A stretch of 64,000 bases of DNA from Elephas maximus indicus (GCF_024166365.1 NC_064821.1:51859093-51923092), one strand, 5' to 3'; shown: positions 18,487 to 27,999, counted from the stretch's first letter. A program made the numbers and translations. Notes: generated from the letters alone by a model not told the origin.

Positions 18487-21400
18487 GTGGGTATAGGCAG
18501 GGTCTGCCTAACCTCAGGCCAGAATGCAGGTGCCCAGGGTCTTCTGGTACAATGTGTCCATTTTACTGTTGGGAAAACTGAGGCCCAGCAAGAGAAGAGA
18601 CTGACATAGGACACTGCTGAGGCCAGATCAGTGATGAGGACCAAGGCCTTCATGCCTAATTCAGGCCAGCTCTGGATGGCCTGGGGCCAGACCACTCCCT
18701 GGGTGACCTGGCCCCTCTTCTCCAGTCAAGCCGGGACTCCAGCAGCAGCCACGATGCAGAGACACCATCGTTACGGGAGATGACCTCAATGGCCTCGAGG
18801 GCCTCCTCCCCACCGAGCGCCCACCAAGATGGCACCTGTGATCTGGCTTGGCCTGGCAGGACAAGCTCCCTGGCAGTCTCTCTCCCACCCCACAAGTGCC
18901 AACGCCAGGAGTCCTTGGGCCCTCCAAGGCCCCGCTCAGCACCTTTGTTGGTCACCTTGGACTTGAATGATTCAGAGCTTTCAGCAGAGCTGGGCAGTCC
19001 AGGGCCTCGGGAGGCCCTAAGATCCATCCTGACTCCTCGACAAAGCAAGCCATCCAAGGTAACTGGGGTGGCATGTCATCCATTGTTGGGATCTTCTTCT
19101 AGCCTCAGTTTCCCCATCTGACAGACATGCTCATGGGCAGTCTCCTTTGCAGGGTGTGAGGCTTCCAGGAGATGCCATGTGAGTTATATGTGAGTTAGCC
19201 TAGGTCCTTGATGAGTGGTGGCCATTAGTTTCTCAGACAGAACTTTGGGAAGAAGGTGATGAGCCCTATTTTACAGATGGGAAGAATGAGGTGCAGAGGT
19301 CAGACTTATTCCAGGTCACACAGAGTGGAGGTCAAACTGTATATTGCAGCTCCTGAGCCCTTGACTGAGCTCTGGGGCCTATGTCAGGGTATAAGATGAG
19401 ATACAGCCCTTTTTCTTTCCCCAAGGTGGGGCCTCCTTTGGGCCAGACCTGCTGGCCTAGCCCTTTTTCTCCTCTGCCTCCCTCCTCAGCCCAGAGTGAC
19501 CTTCAGCAAGGAGCCTGCAGTGCCCGAGTGGAACTGGCGCCTAAGGCCGTACCTGGGCTACGACTGGATTGCAGGTGTGGCCCGCCTCCATGTCCATGGT
19601 TTCCTGGGAGTGGGAGGTGGGGGCCCAGCTTGCCAGTGAACCTGCCTGAGCAAAGCTGCAGTCTGTGATTTCCCATCTGGATGGAAAATGTCTCCCTTGA
19701 TCCTACATTTGCTTCTAGTTACGGCCAGTCTCTGCTTTTTTCATGATGTTGTTGTTAGGTTCTGTTGAGCTGGTTCTGACCCATAGTGACCCTGTGTAAG
19801 ATAGAACAAAACACTGCCTGGTCCTGCGCCATCCTCACAATAGTTGTTATGTTTGAGCTCATTGTTGGAGCCACTGTGTCAATCCATCTAACTGAGGGTC
19901 TTCCTCTTTTTCACTGACCCTCATACTTTACCAAACATGATGTCCTTCTCGAGGGAGTGGTCCCTCCTGATAACATGTCCAAATAAAGTGCTGCTGCTGT
20001 CTGTCTGTGCTGCCCTCCTCGATAAGCATCTTCTGCACCGTGTCTGTTCTCTTAGTGATGGGCACAGCGGCGGTGCTCACCTAATGTTTGTTGAATGACT
20101 GAGTGAGTCAGAGCCACTGTATTTTTGAGTACTTACATGCCAGGCATTATGCAAAGCTGTGTACCTAGATCATCTCTTTAAATTTTACTACCCCTGAGCA
20201 ACTTCAGTGGCCTCTTGGCTGGTCTCTTTCTGGCCTCTTTTGCCCCCATTACAATCCATTTTCAACACAGCAGCCAGAACAAATTTTTAAACATGGAAAT
20301 CAGATGGTCCAAGTTCAACAAAACAGTAAAATCACAAGAGAAGAAGGACCAATCAAAAGCAAAACATGAAGAAGAGGAAATTTCTCCTGTGGACTTGAGA
20401 CTAATGCAAAGAATTGATAATTTGCAGACTATAATGCTAAATTTGTTTAATGAAAGCAAAAAGCATGGAACAAAACACTGCCAGGTCCCGTCCAATGTAC
20501 GTGATTGACTGTATATCAGACTGTTGTGATCTACAGGTTTTCATTGGCTGATTTTCGGAAGTAGATTGTCAGGCCTTTCTTCCTAGTCCATCTTACCTTG
20601 AAAGATCTGCTGAAACCTGTTCAGCGTCACAGCAATGTGCAAGCCTTCCCTGACACATGGGTGATGGCTACTCATGAGGGGCATTGGCTGGGAATCAAAC
20701 CTGGGTCTCCTGCTTGAAAGATGAAAATTCTACCACTGAACCACAACTGTCCCCACATATCACCCATTAGGTGTCAGTCATATTCTCGTACAAAATCAAG
20801 ATCCTGATTTCCACCTCACCTGCTCCTCATTCTGCCTTTCCTGCCTCTGTAAATGACAACTGCATGTCTAGTGAGGGGCAAAGCTGCAGCGTGTGATTTC
20901 CCGTCTGGATGAAAAACTTCTCCCTTGATCCTACATTTGCTTCTAGTTACAACCAATCTCTGCTTTTCTTCATGATTTTGTTGTTAGGCTCTGTTGAGTT
21001 GGTTCTGACTCATAGTGACCCCGTGTACAACAGAATGAAACACTGCCTGGTCCTGTGCCATCCTCGCAATCATTGCTTTGTTTGAGCTCATTGTTGCAGC
21101 CACTGTGTCAGTCCATCTCACTGAGGATCTTCCTCTTTTTCACTGACTCTCTGCTTTACCAAGCGTGGTGTCCTTCTCCAGGGACTGGTCTCTGCTGACA
21201 ACATGCCCAAATTAAGTGAGATGAAGACTAGCCATTCTCACTTCTAAGGGGCATTCCGCCTGTACTTCTTCCAAGACAAATTTGTTTGTTCTTCTGGCAG
21301 TCCACAGTACATTCAGTATTCTTCGCAAACACCATAATTCAAAGGCATCAGTTCTTCTTTGGCCTTCCTTATTCATTGTCCAGCTTTTGCATGCATATGA

Positions 21401-24400
21401 GGCCATTGAAAATATCATGGCTCGGGTCAGGCGCACCTTAGTCCTCAAAGTGACATCTTTGCTTTTTAACGCTTTAAAGGGGTCTTTTGCAGCAGATTTG
21501 CCCAGTGCAGTATGTCCTTTGATTTCTTGAGTTCTGCTTCCATGGATGTTGATTGTGGACCCAAGCAAAATGAAATCCTTGACAACTTCAGTATTTTCTG
21601 TTTATCATGATATTGCTTATTGATCCATTTCTTTATAATGAAACTCCTCAAAAGGGCTGTCTAATTCCGCCCCCCCCCCCTTTTTCCTAAATCAGGCTTT
21701 AGCCCCGACATTCCCCTGGTGCTGCCTTTGTCCAAGCTGTCACTGACCTCTGTGTTGCCAGCCCCTGGGCTCATGTCTCAGTCCACCCCTTGGCCCATGA
21801 GCAACATGTGACACAGGTCCCTCTCCTCCCCAAAACTCTTCTCTCAACTTCCAGGGTGGGACACTCCCTGGGTCTCCACTATCTCGCTGGCTGCTCCTTC
21901 CCAGTCTCTTCGGGACCCCCTTCCCTGTCCTGACTTCCCTGAAGGCCCTGGGCTCTTCTCTGTCTGCCTTCCCTCCTTCTGTGATCCCACCCACTGCACT
22001 AGCTTTCCACGCTCTCTGTGCTTCCCTACTTTTATCTCTAGCCACACCTCTCCTCTTAATTCTAGACTTAACGTGTTTGACTGTCTTCTCTCTGTTGCCC
22101 AGTAACCTACCGGTTGCCGTTGAGTTGATTCCAACTCGTGGCTACCCCATGTGTGTCAGAGTAGAACTGTGCTCCATAGTGTTTTCAGGGGCTGTGATTT
22201 TTCAGAAGTAGATCAGCAGGGCTTCCTTCTGAGACACCTCTGGGTGGACTCAAACTGCCCACCCTTCAGTTAGCAGCCAGGCACGTTAATTGTACCACCC
22301 AGGGACTCCACATCACCCAACAGATGTCTTATATTAATCTTATGTCCAAAGTCAAGGTCCTGATTTCCATCCCACCTGCTCCTCCGTCATTCTCTCCTGT
22401 CTCTGTATATGGCAGCTCTGTGTACCTGATAGGTCAGGCCATAACCTTAGGATCGACCTTGAGTCTCTCCTTTAACATAGTCCTCGTCCAGTCCATTAGC
22501 AAATTCAGTTAGCCCTACCTTCAAAATACTTCTAGAATCAGCTACTTCTTTCCACCAGGACGCCTGCAGCAGCCTCCTCACTGGTCCCCTTGTTTTCCCT
22601 TACGGTGCAGCAGCTAGAGGAGGAATCCTGTAAAAATACATGGGTACTCTGCAATTTCTTTCATTAACAGGAGTGGCTCTCGAGTCTCCCAGTTCCCATC
22701 CCTGGGTAAGGAAGGAGGAGGCCAAGGGCTGAACTTGGAAAGAAGAGAAAATGCCAAATTAAAAGGATGTTTGCCCCTAGGAGTCCCCGCGAAGCTAGTC
22801 AGGAGGACTTTGATCAAAGTTGAAGGCATCTAGGTCAGGCTGAAAGTTATAGTTTGTGCCTAGGCAATGGAGATAAAAGAAGAGTTCTGGAGAGTAAAAG
22901 GAAAAAAGGTGAAGTTTTCAGAAACACCACTTTTTTCCTAAACTTTCTTACAGAGAAAAGTCCTGATATTAAAATTTGTGGCATATCAATAGTTTTGAAA
23001 GCATCTTATCTGTCCCAATTCTCCACACATTTCGCCAAAATATTTCTAATGGCTACCTAGACGTTGGCCGGTAGGAAACTCAGTGGAAGCTCAGAAGATA
23101 CAAAGGATAACTGGCCTATATAAATATTTGTAAAAATTTTTGTCTTTCCTAACACCCTAGGCAAAAAAAAAAAAAAAAAAATTCCCACCACAAAGTGAAA
23201 TCAGCATTCTTTGAAGCAAAGAAAACAAATAATTTAGCTGGTAAAATCAAACCAAACCTGTTGCCCTTGAGTCAGTTCTGACTCGTGGTGACCTTACGGG
23301 ACGGAGTGGAATTGTCCCTTAGGTTTTCCAAGGAGTGGCTGGTACATCTGAACTGCCAACCTTTTGGTTAGCAGGCAAGCCCTCTAGCTTTAACCGAAAG
23401 ACCAAACGCAGTGCCGTCGAGTCGATTCCGACTCATGACGACCCTATAGGGCAGAGTAGAACTGCCCCATAGAGTTTCCAAGGAGCACCTGGCAGATTCA
23501 AACTGCCATCCCTTTGGTTAGGAGCTGTAGCACTTAACCACTACGCCGCCAGGGTTTCCTTTAGCTGTCAAAAAAAGTGGTTCAAATAAAGCATTTGTTT
23601 ATAAAAAACAAAAACATGGGCACTCTCATTGTGTCACTCTTTGGCCCAGAACCCTCCAGGGTTCCCTGACCTCATCTCCTCAGCCCTCACCTCTCACTCT
23701 CTGCCAGCTGTTTCCACCTCCTTGCTGCTCCTCACCCATATCAAGCAGTGCCTTTGTACTCACTATGCTGTCTGCCATTGATGTTCTCCTTGGGGTGTTC
23801 ATGCGGCTCCCTTGTTTCATCAGGTCTCTGCTCAGGTGTTGGTTCCTCAGAGAGGCTATCACTGGCCACCCCTGCCCTGCCTCTCTCGGCTCCCTGACCC
23901 TGCTCTCTAACTTCCCAGCAGGCATCACCATCTATGTTGTGTCACGGAGTTCTTTGGTCCTTAGTTCATCTGTCCCACTGTATTAGAATGTAGGCTTCAT
24001 GAGGGCAGGGGCTTTGTCTAGTTTACGGGTGTTTCTCTAGCACGTGGAACTCAGGCACACAGTAGGGGCTCTGTAAATATTTTTTGAATGGACGGTTAAA
24101 TAGCATCAGGATAGGCAGACACCGACTCAGTGAAAACAGTCACAGTGAGTGGAGGTCACCTCCAGGTCAGTGTGAGGCATGGTGGGGGCCCTATGCAGGA
24201 GAACGGGATGCTAGGGCTGAGCATCCCTAAGCCTTGGCCGGTGGCCACACCACAGACCCCCGCCTGTCCCTCAGCTCCCCCTATGTTCTACCCTACCAGG
24301 GTCTCTGGACAGCACCTCTCCTGTCACCGGCAAGTCCGAGGCCTTCTTCTCGGAGCTACAGAACTTCCGGGAAGCGAACAAGGAGGAGTGCATCTCCAGC

Positions 24401-26811
24401 GACCCTGAGTGAGCAGGATGGGTGAGGAGTGGGCCAGGGTGGCTTGGGGACTCCCGGGCCTGGCCCGCTCACCCCTTTCACCCCTACAGACCCCAGTTCC
24501 TCCGCTTCTGTGAGAGCAGCGACGTGGATGAAGACCATGAATGTGAGTGTGTACATACATCTGGGTGAGAGGTGTATTCATGTATTCATATGAATACACG
24601 TGTGTATACACTGTATAGGTGTGTAATTTTAAATATATGCATGTGTATGTATGTCCACGAAGGTGACTGTAAGAACATGCTTTGTGTTTGTACCTGTAAA
24701 GATGCCAGGGTGTGTGTATGTGTGTGTATGCATGTTTGTCACATGCTCACTGTTTTCACATGTGAGCATACGTGTATGTGTATGCCCTGGGGGTAGACCA
24801 TGAGCCCAGAGGGGTTGCCGGGGCCCATGTGGTTGGGGCAAAAGGGGATCCAGGGACCTGAGGGCTCTAGTCAGGGTGTGGCGTCTCATGGGTCTCACAG
24901 GTGTGTACTGTTACCGTGTCAACCGGCGCCTGTTTCTGGTGCCCGCGGATCCCGGCACCCCCTGCCGCCTGTGCAGGACACAGCGGGGCCAGCGGGGCCC
25001 TGAGACCCTGGCAGAGCCAGCGCAGGTCAGGTGAGTGACCAGGGCCAGTGGGACACCTGCGGGCCAGCTACAAGTGGCACAGCACCTGAGTGGGGGGAGG
25101 CTCTGCATCTCCTCCCACTGCGTCCTCCCAGATTTGGGGAGGGGAGGATGGCACCTGGGGCTGTGACCCACAGTGGCCGGAGATGCCTGCATTGATGCCC
25201 ACCGTGCCCCTCACCCAGGGTGAGCATCCCACTGTCAGTCCTGGAGCCCCCACACCGCTATCGCATCCACCGGCGTAAGAGCTTCGATGCCTCTGACACA
25301 CTGGCCCTGCCCCGGGTGAGCATGGCGGGAGGTGCCATCACCATCTGACCTAGGTCACCAGCTGGATCCTGAGGCCCAGTGAGGGTCAGGGACCTTCCCA
25401 AGGCCGCACAGTGAGGCTGGGCTGGGGGAGGGCGGGAACCCAAGTCTTTAGAGGCCCAGGCTGGGAGGCAGGGTGCCCATGCCCTCCAGGATGAGTCTGT
25501 CCCATGTTGGGATAAGGAGAATGGGTCCACTTACTGAGCTCTTCTGTGTGCCATGTGCACCATCCTAGGTTTTTCTCACTGAGTCCCTCAGCAACCAAGA
25601 AGGCAGGTACTGCTATTATCCCCATTTTCCAGATGGGGAGACTGAGGCAAAGAGGGGCAGGGACTTGTCCAAGGTCAGCCAGTGGCAGGTGCAAGAGCTG
25701 GGGTTTGAATCTGGCTCTTTCTATTTCCATAGCACCTTCCTATACATGCCCTTTTCTGTGTCCCCTGGGTAGGGGGTGGTCAGAGCCCCCAGCCGTGCTG
25801 ATTGGGCTGGGGAGCTGGGTTGGGAGGAGAAAAGGAAAATCAGTTTACTCTTCTACATAACACCGTTGGAATAGTGGGTGAGGTTGGCCCGATCAGGAAA
25901 TTAACATGTCTCAGGTGCATAGGGTGGAGCCCAGCATGAAAGAAGTAAGTGCCCAGTTCCTGTCAGTGTCCTCCCTCCTCCCAGCTTGGGGCTGGGAGCA
26001 CCAAGGGTGGGACGCTTGCAGGGTTAGGAAACTGAGGCTGGGGTAACCCAGTGGGTGGACCCAGGCGTCTGCCCTGGAGGTGCCTCAGTCTGAGAGGAAA
26101 GACAGCCCTTCCTTGGGAGAACTGTGAGTCTGAGTGAGGAGGCTGTTTCTGCTCAGGGGGTGCCTCCCACCTGATGGGGGAGACAGTCCCATCCTAAGGT
26201 ATGTGCCCTGTCAGCCTCTGCCCTGCCCCAGGTGTGTTTAACCCCTCGTTCTCCATAGCATTGCCTACTGGGCTGGGATATCATCCCTCCCAAGCCAGAG
26301 AAAAGCTCAGCACCCAGGAACCTGGACCTCTGGTCCTGTGTCTCCTCCGAGGCCCAGCATCAGAAGCTGTCTGCCACTAGCCCCACCCTCCTGGTATGGT
26401 CTGGGCCATGTCCCTAGCCCTGGGTGCCCTGGGGAGGGACAGGTACCTTGGAGCAGGGCTGGGAACCATAGACTGCCCTTGGGGGAAGTGCTGAGGTGGG
26501 GAGTCCAGGGCCTGGAAGTGTTTCTCTGCAGGGCCCTACCCCTCCTGGGCCCAACCCAAGACAGTGCTTGAGGCATCCCTCAAGGCTCCACCCATTCCTT
26601 CTGGCTGTCCCACCCACCTCACCCTATCCCAGGAAGGTGACCCTGACCCAGATCCGGGGGGGACAGAGGGGTGAGGCTGGCCCTGGGGAGACCTCTGATG
26701 CTGCCCTTCCCATTCACCATCCAGGCACTGCCAACGCGGGCTCCACCCCCCACCCCGATCTGGTTAGAACCCCAGGTCACCCGGCCCCGTACTCCATGGC
26801 AGAAGCAGTGA
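18373..26811 (+). CDS. MIIP: MIIP: migration and invasion inhibitory protein, complete coding region over nine exons
   Basis: MIIP (IIp45) is a vertebrate protein reported to bind IGFBP2 and to restrain cell migration and mitotic progression. Coding exons, each with GT-AG borders and matching phase, are 18373-18486, 18726-19058, 19490-19574, 24300-24408, 24490-24542, 24901-25030, 25219-25315, 26259-26393 and 26725-26811. They join to 380 residues, against 388 as I recall for human. The start (first of two adjacent ATGs, MMETED) aligns with the human start. Recognisable conserved blocks are [10 protein letters not shown] (residues 14-23), [26 protein letters not shown] (about 165-178), [11 protein letters not shown] (232-242), [10 protein letters not shown] (249-258) and [15 protein letters not shown] (about 292-306). 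Cysteines 232, 235, 253 and 256 form two CxxC pairs that could bind a metal. The Ser-rich residues 39-100 are poorly conserved, and no RGD motif is present anywhere. Order and strand between MFN2 and TNFRSF8 match human. No frameshift or internal stop was seen. Confidence 0.95.
18726..19058 (+). CDS. MIIP: MIIP exon 3
   Basis: Acceptor cttctccag (AG 18,724-18,725); donor aag|gtaact at 19,059. There are 111 codons, phase 0 at both ends. The exon encodes a Ser/Pro-rich, probably disordered stretch. Conserved islands are [17 protein letters not shown] and [13 protein letters not shown]. It is the least conserved part of the protein. Confidence 0.93.
19490..19574 (+). CDS. MIIP: MIIP exon 4
   Basis: Acceptor cctcctcag; donor gcag|gtgtgg at 19,575. 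It encodes [14 protein letters not shown] and then [14 protein letters not shown], ending one base into a Gly codon (phase 1). It is strongly conserved relative to human. Confidence 0.95.
19742..19989 (-). repeat. RTE 3' end fragment, antisense
   Basis: gttgttgttaggttctgttg, cctggtcctgcgccatcctc, gtcaatccatctaactgagg and ggtccctcctgataacatgt are present. The fragment stops abruptly at tccaaataaagt and is part of a local duplication. Confidence 0.85.
20080..20305. repeat. MIR/L2-like remains
   Basis: The stretch cttacatgccaggcattatg resembles MIR. The following attacaatccattttcaacacagcagccagaac (in pieces) resembles antisense L2. Boundaries are approximate. Confidence 0.4.
20305..20475 (+). 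pseudogene. Coding-like fragment of unknown origin, possible retrocopy piece
   Basis: An open frame here reads [20 protein letters not shown], then [19 protein letters not shown] and [13 protein letters not shown]. It is charged and helix-forming, quite unlike the repeat-derived frames around it, and has a natural amino-acid composition. It is flanked by L2-like sequence on the left and RTE/SINE sequence on the right, and has no splice sites that would place it in MIIP. I do not recognise the gene. A fragment of a processed transcript or a piece of an unknown LINE ORF are both possible. Confidence 0.35.
20465..20755 (-). repeat. tRNA-Gly-derived SINE, antisense
   Basis: Read in complement, the right end starts with a tRNA-Gly-like head containing the A box (gtggttcagtggtagaattt) and the B box (ggtttgattccc) followed by agccaatgcccctcatg. 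On the + strand this appears as accactgaaccacaac at 20,733-20,748. The body shares gctgattttcggaagtagat with AfroSINE, and the left end joins RTE-like sequence. Confidence 0.75.
20971..21655 (-). repeat. RTE LINE 3' part, antisense
   Basis: It spans the RTE 3' end (ttgttgttaggctctgttga) through catctttgctttttaacgc to gaaatccttgacaacttcag. In complement it encodes fragments such as [16 protein letters not shown] and [14 protein letters not shown] with frameshifts. The first 250 bases belong to the local duplication. Confidence 0.88.
21656..22099. other. Intronic stretch with a poly(C) run
   Basis: Pyrimidine-rich sequence with a run of 13 C residues near 21,669-21,681 followed by T5. It probably contains antisense L2. 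No gene is seen. Confidence 0.45.
22100..22312 (-). repeat. AfroSINE, antisense (CCCATGTGTGTCAGAG subfamily)
   Basis: ccggttgccgttgagttgat, ccccatgtgtgtcagagtag, gctgtgatttttcagaagta and the head complement aattgtaccacccagggact are present. This subfamily keeps a longer middle section than the 'cctataggacagag' type. Confidence 0.88.
22340..22620 (-). repeat. Probable L2, antisense
   Basis: ctgatttccatcccacctgc, tccagtccattagcaaattc and agcctcctcactggtcccct follow the order of antisense L2 sequence. Confidence 0.5.
23245..23398 (-). repeat. AfroSINE, antisense, first of a tandem pair
   Basis: aaaccaaacctgttgccctt, ttccaaggagtggctggtac and aactgccaaccttttggtta are present. The head is truncated. 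Confidence 0.87.
23399..23562 (-). repeat. AfroSINE, antisense, second of a tandem pair
   Basis: gtgccgtcgagtcgattccg, accctatagggcagagtaga and ccactacgccgccagggttt are present. It follows the previous copy directly in the same orientation. Confidence 0.9.
23630..24095 (-). repeat. L2 LINE 3' part, antisense
   Basis: ggcccagaaccctccagggt, tcagagaggctatcactggc, ggcttcatgagggcaggggc and the end tctgtaaatattttttgaat are typical of antisense L2. Confidence 0.65.
24300..24408 (+). CDS. MIIP: MIIP exon 5
   Basis: Acceptor accctaccag; donor ctga|gtgagc at 24,409. Two bases complete the split Gly codon, then [16 protein letters not shown] and [19 protein letters not shown] follow. Two bases (ga) remain for the next codon (phase 2). 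FREANKEEC is conserved. Confidence 0.94.
24490..24542 (+). CDS. MIIP: MIIP exon 6
   Basis: Acceptor cccctacag; donor gaat|gtgagt at 24,543. A short 53-base exon encoding E, then [17 protein letters not shown], and ending one base into a Cys codon. The acidic DVDEDHE segment precedes the CxxC region. Confidence 0.92.
24543..24900 (+). other. MIIP: MIIP intron 6 with TG-rich tract
   Basis: A short intron containing a degenerate (TG)n/(ATGTGT) region at about 24,543-24,790. Nothing else was recognised. Confidence 0.85.
24901..25030 (+). CDS. MIIP: MIIP exon 7 (CxxC region)
   Basis: Acceptor ggtctcacag; donor tcag|gtgagt at 25,031. It completes Cys232 and encodes [18 protein letters not shown], then [14 protein letters not shown] and [10 protein letters not shown], ending two bases into an Arg codon. 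Both CxxC pairs lie here or at its 5' border. Confidence 0.95.
25219..25315 (+). CDS. MIIP: MIIP exon 8
   Basis: Acceptor ctcacccag; donor cccgg|gtgagc at 25,316. One base completes Arg275, then [18 protein letters not shown] and [14 protein letters not shown] follow (phase 0). It is strongly conserved. Confidence 0.95.
25316..26258 (+). other. MIIP: MIIP intron 8, with a MIR at 25,525-25,735
   Basis: The MIR phrases are tattatccccattttccaga, tggggagactgaggcaaaga and agctggggtttgaatctggc. The rest is GC-rich unique sequence with no further exon signal. Confidence 0.8.
26259..26393 (+). CDS. MIIP: MIIP exon 9
   Basis: Acceptor ttctccatag; donor cctg|gtatgg at 26,394. Forty-five codons, [16 protein letters not shown] to SATSPTLL, phase 0. 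LLGWDI and [10 protein letters not shown] match human MIIP. Confidence 0.94.
26725..26811 (+). CDS. MIIP: MIIP exon 10 (last coding exon)
   Basis: Acceptor caccatccag (AG 26,723-26,724). It encodes [13 protein letters not shown] and [15 protein letters not shown], then TGA at 26,809-26,811. The proline-rich tail is the same length as in human. Confidence 0.93.
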   Translation, partial: ALPTRAPPPTPIWLEPQVTRPRTPWQKQ

Positions 26812-27080
26812 GGACTGACCACTTGGAGGAGGCATCCTCCTGGCATCCCCCCAGCCTCTCCCTTCTGGGAAGGGGGAGCCAACGAGGGAAAAGCCTCTGC
26901 CCAGTCTTGGCTGGAAGTGGACTTGGGCCCCACCCTCCTTGGTCGGGTAGGGTGGGTGGACCCAGGCCTGTCTGCTTCCTGGGAATGGGAAAGCTCAGGG
27001 GTATGTGGGTGTGTGAGGGGATTCTGTTATATGTTTGTAAATAAAGTTCTGTAAATAAAGTTCGGAGCTCTCTGCAGCTC
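26812..27080 (+). other. MIIP: MIIP 3' UTR with tandem poly(A) signals
   Basis: A short 3' UTR ends with two AATAAA hexamers at 27,040-27,045 and 27,054-27,059, each within a taaataaagtt repeat. Cleavage is expected near 27,075-27,085. Confidence 0.85.
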
Positions 27081-27291
27081 CTCCTTCCTGCGTGTGCTGG
27101 GTCTGCCCTGCTGTTATCTGCATGCCCAGAAGACACCTGTTCTCTCAGCCCACCCTTCCCTTACCTGGGGGTGTCTGAGTTATCTAATGCTGCTATAACA
27201 AATACCACAAGTGGGTGGCTTTAACAAATTTATTTTCTCACAGTTTAGGAGGCTAGAAGTCGGAATTCAGGTTGCCTCTGGGGAAAGGCTT

Positions 27292-27700
27292 ATGTTAGTT
27301 GCTACAGAGTCAGCTCCAACTCGGGCGAATTTATGTATAACCAGGAGCGTATTACCCAATAACAAGTGGGTTTTCTTGTGCTTACTAATCTGTAGTGCAC
27401 AAAAACAGGTGAAATTGTGCACTACAGATTAGTAAGGAAGCACAAGTAACTCTGTCCGTGCTTTGCTTGCCGGTCAATCCACCCATGTATAACAGAACAA
27501 AACGTCTCCTGGTTCTACACCATCTTCAGGATCATTGGTATGTTTGAGTCCATTGTTGCGGCTTTTGTGTCAGTCCATCTCACGGAGAGTTTCCCTCGTT
27601 TTCACTGACCTTCTACCAACCATGATGTCCTTTTCTAGCTATTGGTCTTTCCTAAAATCTTCCCTCACTTTATCTAGGATTCCAACCTCAACTGCCTTCC
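27292..27700 (-). repeat. RTE 3' end, antisense, itself interrupted
   Basis: The tail (ttagttgctacagagtcagc) runs to atgtataac, then a palindromic insert occupies 27,342-27,484, and RTE resumes with atgtataacagaacaaaac, tttgtgtcagtccatctcac and ccatgatgtccttttctagc. Confidence 0.8.
27342..27484. mobile_element. Palindromic hAT-like non-autonomous element, 143 bp
   Basis: It begins CAGG and is almost entirely a hairpin. A perfect 19-bp inverted repeat (ttactaatctgtagtgcac at 27,382-27,400 and its complement at 27,417-27,435) encloses a 16-base loop, and weaker pairing continues outward through cttgtgc. It is flanked by the 9-bp direct repeat atgtataac (27,333-27,341 and 27,485-27,493), which in RTE occurs once. 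The element is related to the copy at 47,074-47,438. Family assignment is inference. Confidence 0.65.
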
Positions 27701-27999
27701 GTTGCCAGGTAGGTTAGGTGACTGGGAATGGTGTTGCCTGGTGCCACCTGGCAAGTATACATGCCCTCTAAAGGTTTTCATGTTCAAATGTGTATATGGT
27801 CCCAAGGACACATGTCTGGGGGGTAGGTTGGCAGCAGGTCTTATTTCCAAATGGGATTACATCTACAAGTATAAGGGTTAGGAATTACAACACATATTTT
27901 GGGCAGACACCATTCAATCCATAACACCTGGGAGAGACATTTCTGACCACCTGGGTGTGGGATGTGGCTCCAGCACCTTGAGGGTACCTTTTTCCACAG

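Larger units (their letters stand above)
19575..24299 (+). other. MIIP: MIIP intron 4 (4.7 kb)
   Basis: The longest MIIP intron. It carries a local direct duplication (about 19,651-19,989 and 20,879-21,218), RTE and SINE copies, an unexplained coding-like stretch at 20,305-20,475, a poly(C) run at 21,669-21,681 and L2 remains. These are listed separately. Confidence 0.9.
27175..27925. repeat. Ancient repeat split by an RTE fragment
   Basis: The left half (27,175-27,290: taatgctgctataacaaata, ttaacaaatttattttctca, cagtttaggaggctagaagt) and a right half (about 27,740-27,925, ending accattcaatccataacacc) look like one old mammalian element. It is interrupted by RTE sequence at about 27,292-27,700. 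I cannot name the family with certainty. Confidence 0.5.
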
